Shown piece by piece: positions 59,711-64,000 of a stretch of 64,000 bases of DNA. The first letter of the stretch is position 1. Each line of letters begins with the position of its first letter. The notes under the pieces are model-generated. The model saw only the letters and a list, made by a program, of their open reading frames with translations, did no database searches and was not told the origin of the DNA. This stretch comes from Trissonchulus latispiculum. Its lineage: Eukaryota > Nematoda > Enoplea > Enoplida > Ironidae. A program made the position numbers and the translations under genes. The stretch is from positions 1-64,000 of the forward strand of contig JASAND010015492.1 of assembly GCA_030248195.1 (NCBI GenBank). Direction: 5' to 3'.

Positions 59711-61970
59711 GTGTCAACTTAATAAGGCAGTAGAGATAAGATACGGTCTCGATGATTTGAGTCCTTGAGCTCCCTTGCTTTGAGTCGACTGGTAGAGGTG
59801 TTTGGTCCTTGAGTGCACAAAGTGGTGGGTCATCAGTTAACGTCCTACCTGAGTAAGATGGAGAGGGAAGCTATAAATATAAAACCTTGTTAAAAATGTA
59901 TCTACAGAAGTAAAAATCATTTAGTTTGTACTGCATATCTAAGATCCGTCATAACTTTTAGTTCAAACCTACGACTGAGCCGGTTTGGTAATTTAGTAAC
60001 CCAGAATAAACCTAAGGTTAGTTTAAAAGAGTTTAAATTCTGAGTGTGATCGCTTTACAACATATAATCAAGTAATCAGGAATTGTGGGTATGCTTCTTG
60101 CTTTTGGGCTATCTGATTTTAAGTTTATAAATTTATACATTCGGAACTTATCTTAAAAAAACGGCCTCCTCTTGATCAGCATCGGATCGGATCTCCGAGA
60201 AATTAGTTAAGATCGAATCGATTAATAATTAATATGTATCAGACTATCTTCCAATCGCAACAAAATTGACGTTTATGCACTAGTTTATAGTTTAATGTCG
60301 AAATTAGTTTTGAATCAATCTATGCAGGAAATGGGTATTTCCTGCAGTTTGGGACCAGAAATCGTCCTAAACTAACCAGAACTACAATTATGGTGTCATT
60401 TCTGTGCAATAGCTGGATAATGGATGTAACCATCAATTTGATCTAAATATTGGGTTCTTGCTTGTGATCAGAGATCCAGAATTACTTGAACTCAGTTGTG
60501 GTAATTCTAGATAGTACAAAAGCAGAATGTATGTTACAGAAACGTGTTTAGTCACAATTTCCTGCACAATAGTGCAGGAAATTGCTCAAAATATTACATT
60601 CTGCAAACCTGGTCTTTACAGTCAGAGATAACATAAAAGCCTTCAAAATTTCACACTAAAATTAGCGAGTTTTACATGTTTCAACAATTTCAAGATGACA
60701 AGTTCATGCTTAAGATCTGAAGCCAAAAGAGTGAATAATGGTTGCTGGGTTCGATTCCCGCACCATAACTGTGTAATTAATGGGTTTTAACCCATTTGAT
60801 TCAGGTGCGAAGTCTTTGGATCTCTCGCCTGAAGACGTCAATCTTGCCTCTGGTCGATTAGCAGTGATTATCAGTATTGGAATTGGAATCATTGAGTAGG
60901 AGCCGGAAGTGCTCAGAGTCATAATCAGTCGAAGGACATTTGGATCCAATAACTGTAGGTGCTCTTGTTGGTTAGAGAATAACTGAATCTTTGAGGCAGA
61001 GACGAACCTAGTCCGCACCGGAATCTTTGGGTAGAAACTGAAACCTATTTTGGTGATCGAAATTTGGAAATTTGTTTGGAAACCAGCCTAAGATCCGAAT
61101 TGAACTTTTTACACTAGAATTACGAATCGACATCTTATTTGATTTAAAATGCTTATCTCTGTTCTTCTTACTCTATTGGGGGTGGATATCCTCCTAGCTC
61201 TGCTTTAAAGCTAAGTAACTCCGTCAATCCTGAGAAATTGATAGTGAAGACAAGATAGAAGACAGATCTAAATTAAATTGAACTTTAAATTAATCTGTTA
61301 ATTTTGAACGGTTATCTCCCGGTAATTCCCTCACCTCACCGAGCCTAGTATTAGCTGATCCTCTTGAATTGGAGTTGATCTGCAGGAACCTCTCCGATAG
61401 CAATCTCTAAAGTGGGCTGTGGAGTCCTAGCGACTACTTTGCAGCAACTGAGAGCTCACCCAGAGTCCGAGCTCACCCTCAATTTGTATTATCATTAATT
61501 ATTATTAATTATTGTTGATTAATATTGTTTTGGGTCCTTTGGTACTGTAAAGGACAGATAAAGAGAGTGCACCAGCATAACACGCACATAAAGCACATAG
61601 GACACCAGTAGTTGAAGTGAGTTAGGTTATAGAGTTGTACCGGAATAGGAATAGAGAAATAACAGTAACCTGAAGAAGAGTATAGTCCTTGGCTGAACGT
61701 GCGTAACCTAACATAACTGTTGGGGTAAGGTTAATTTGAAATTAATCGAATCCGTCCCTACAGAGAAAAGTAAGCCAACGCAGTTTAATAACAAATCATA
61801 TCAAATCAATCATTTTGAATCTGAAAGAAAATTCCAGGTCAGTCAGTTCATTACACATGGTGTTTAACAAAATTATACGGGTAATTATGCAAAATTATCA
61901 GTCTGCGGGAAGGGGCTCCTTCCAAAGTTTAGAGGGGGTCGTAACCTTTGCCTGACGTTTATTAATTCAG
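59711..61970. other. Gene-free region 3' of the LINE, with stem-loops
   Basis: No coding sequence. Perfect hairpins lie at 60323-60346 (10 bp), 60555-60584 (13 bp, loop AATA), 60779-60796 (8 bp) and 61908-61923 (6 bp). The first two share the stem TTTCCTGCA. A tRNA T-arm-like GGGTTCGATTCCC is at about 60747-60759. The low homopolymer content matches the region upstream of the LINE. Confidence 0.55.
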
Positions 61971-63420
61971 TTTCTCAGGTTTTATCTTCTTCTTTCTCAT
62001 TTATTAAGTAAACATATAAAGTCATGTAAATATTTTTTAAAAATAGCGTTGCAATATAAATATGCGTATATATTTCTATGCGTATATATAGCGCGGCGGG
62101 AAATAAAAGCCCAAAATTACGAATTTTGGCTATATATAACATTTTATTAAGCGACAATTCGAAAATCTAAGGATAAATATATACGTATGACGCCTTGCAA
62201 AGAGCTTCAAAATGAGCCATAAAACATCTCTCTAACAGTTATATATATACGGTTGGTGAGAAATTTTCGACCAAACCGATGGGAGAAACCCTTCCGAAAT
62301 TTTTGCTGGAAGCATGCCAGAACAGTTTTGACTATACCATTCGAAAGAGTGGGTCAATTTTAGTACATCTGCATCTAAAACTATCAATATTTTTGCAAAA
62401 ATTCATGTCAAATTGACTTTTGAGAATTTTGTATGTTTATATGACACGTAAACATAGGAAAATGTTGGAAATTGTTGAAATTTGCTTACATCTGCAGTTC
62501 ACATAGAAAACGTGTTTTTGTTGCATTTAAAGCCAAACCATACCTATTTTAGTTAAAAATTGGCGAATTTTGTCGAAATTGAAAAATTTGGCTTGAAATG
62601 GTACCATGTCAGATTTTAGCCCCTGGATCACACATAGAAGGTTAAACCTAGGTAATATCTATGCCAAATTGATCAGGAGGCTCTATTGAGCTAAGAAATG
62701 CATGAATTTATCCTTTGCTGCTAATGGTTAGAAAAATATTTCATTTTGAAATTTGGTTTTTCCAGCACATGGGTTTTTCCCGCACATGGGTTTTTTCGCA
62801 CACATGTGTTTTTCCCGCCGAGTCTAGGTCCCGTCAGGTCGCACCACAGGTACCAGAGCCCAAATTGCATACACCATCGTGAAGTTCGAGACATATCCTC
62901 TGTGAAACTGTAATCCGTTTTCGGCTCTTTTCAGTAGTTCAGGGTTGACCCCCCCAAAGTTCACCCTCTCTAACCCATATGTTGGGAATGGGTTGGACCA
63001 AAAATTCCAAAATTTTCAGTCCCAAAAATTTGCTGAGAGGCAGCGGGAGCTATAATAACACACCCTCCAGGGTAGTTTTTCCCTCCGCGCTATACATATA
63101 TATGTAATATATATACATATATTAATTAAGTAAATATGGCCCCATCACCTAATCGACAAATCCCAAACCCCACCCACCCAAATTTGCCAGACCCACCCTA
63201 AGAATTTCTGACATTTCACTAAAAAATCTTGCAAGTTTTCTTTAACATCTTGCTTAAAATGAAGAACAATCACTATTTTTAGATTTTGTGCAGTTAATTA
63301 AAATAGCATTTTGTCTGAAAATTTTTAAAGAGAAATGTTTTACCTCCTCTCCCAAGTTAGATTTTTTCTTTGACCAAATCCCAATACATAAATTGTTAGC
63401 GGCATTAGTGGTGATAAGCA
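61971..63420. other. AT-rich repeats without a gene
   Basis: TATATA/CGTATA runs (62040-62095, 63090-63125) and phrases such as CAAAGAGCTTCAAAATGAGC recall the 20.0 kb repeat. The triple GCACATGGGTTTTT-type repeat is at 62764-62815. No gene is visible. Confidence 0.5.
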
Positions 63421-63439
63421 GCAGTGAGATATCGCCGAA

Positions 63440-63817
63440 TCAACATTAGAAATAATCTGGAAAACAATTAGAAAAAATTGCAAGCTACAGAGGAGGCGTT
63501 TCTGAAAACAATCAGAAATCATTAGAAACATTTTTGAAAACAATGGATATTATTTAGAAAACAATAAGAAAATGTTAACTTTTATTAGGAAATTAATTCG
63601 AAAGAAATAAGAAAATATTGTGTAATCAATTAGAAATAATTCAGAAAACAATTAGAAAGTGGTGCCTGCCTGGTTAGAAAAAATTAACAGAAATTAATTA
63701 GAAAACCACAAGAAAACAATTAGAAAAATATAGAAAACTATTAGAAACAATCAGAAAATTTATGGAAAAAAATTAGAAACTTTTTTCCAATTGTTTTCTG
63801 GAAATGGGCTTCGTGTG
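63440..63817. repeat. AT minisatellite ending in GAAATGGGCTTCGTGTG
   Basis: Degenerate AATTAGAAAACAATTAG units from about 63440 to 63795 end at the 17-mer GAAATGGGCTTCGTGTG (63801-63817), identical to the left end of the 32.9 kb core. The rest of this copy would lie beyond, where ACACCTATG and G-run sequence begin. Confidence 0.7.
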
Positions 63818-64000
63818 CCCAACCCAAATCCACGTTACACCTATGGGGGTAAATTAGGGAAATTTGGTGGTCGACCCCCGAAACCTACGGGGGGGAAGTA
63901 GAAACCCCAAACCCCAATCCCATTACCCAGACCAGAATTCAGACCTCAGAAATTTTTTTTAAAAATGGCCAAAAATGCAAAAAATTTGGTATTTTAACCT
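63818..64000. repeat. Partial G-run repeat at window end
   Basis: TTACACCTATGGGGG, GGTCGACCCCCGAAA and CAGACCTCAGAAATTT match the segments at 44.4-44.8 kb and, reversed, 24.2-24.4 kb. Cut off by the window edge. Confidence 0.6.

Noticed and set aside
60720..60775. A tRNA gene suggested by GGGTTCGATTCCC
   Set aside because: Only a T-arm-like hairpin is present; no D arm, anticodon arm or box A could be placed upstream.

Overview
This is nuclear DNA of an animal, most likely a repeat-rich invertebrate; the species cannot be named from the sequence. The evidence is one intron-rich housekeeping gene with canonical GT/AG splice sites whose protein is strongly animal-like (RNA polymerase II second-largest subunit, RPB2). 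It sits in a dense bed of non-LTR retrotransposons, a Penelope-type reverse transcriptase, hAT-type and TA-target DNA elements, satellites and minisatellites. There are no bacterial operons, CRISPR arrays or phage genes.

Layout. (1) 0.75-2.4 kb, minus strand: a 5'-truncated Penelope-like reverse transcriptase lying just past the 3' end of RPB2. (2) 2.5-19.1 kb, minus strand: the complete RPB2 gene, 11 coding exons. I traced them by hand from splice sites; they join in frame to about 1184 codons without internal stops. The introns carry a tRNA-derived SINE, several GC-rich hAT-type MITEs (one nested inside another), a TA-target inverted-repeat element, a G-run MITE and a 138-157 bp satellite. 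(3) 19.4-30.8 kb: a nest of transposons inside transposons, including a 4.2 kb element with hAT-like ends, a 3.35 kb element with TA-flanked ends, a 759 bp hAT MITE, many G/C-run MITEs, a 300 bp near-palindrome, and a 973 bp TIR element whose empty target site survives in a related repeat 6 kb away. (4) 30.9-37.7 kb: a decayed CR1-like LINE, a foldback element bordered by an AT minisatellite, and a second array of the satellite in the opposite orientation. (5) 37.7-42.1 kb, minus strand: a nearly complete Ingi/I-type LINE with a 2A-like peptide, PHD finger, endonuclease, reverse transcriptase, RNase H and zinc knuckle, broken by one in-frame TGA. (6) 42.1-49.3 kb: CR1-like 3' fragments, a clean 1.1 kb hAT element, and a 1 kb segment present twice, once with and once without a LINE insertion. 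(7) 49.8-62.0 kb: a compositionally different domain almost free of G-runs and rich in perfect stem-loops, holding an intact 1293-codon LINE polyprotein on the plus strand. (8) 62-64 kb: repeats ending in another copy of the AT minisatellite element.

Only RPB2 is a host gene I can support. Everything else is mobile or repetitive. The LINEs are possible sources of reverse transcriptase for the SINEs; the MITEs have visible ends and target duplications but no transposase in the window. The observations I would follow first are the hairpin-dense tract at 51.0-52.9 kb, the 2A-bearing LINE, the filled/empty insertion pair at 44.9/47.1 kb, and the minisatellite-bordered foldback family.
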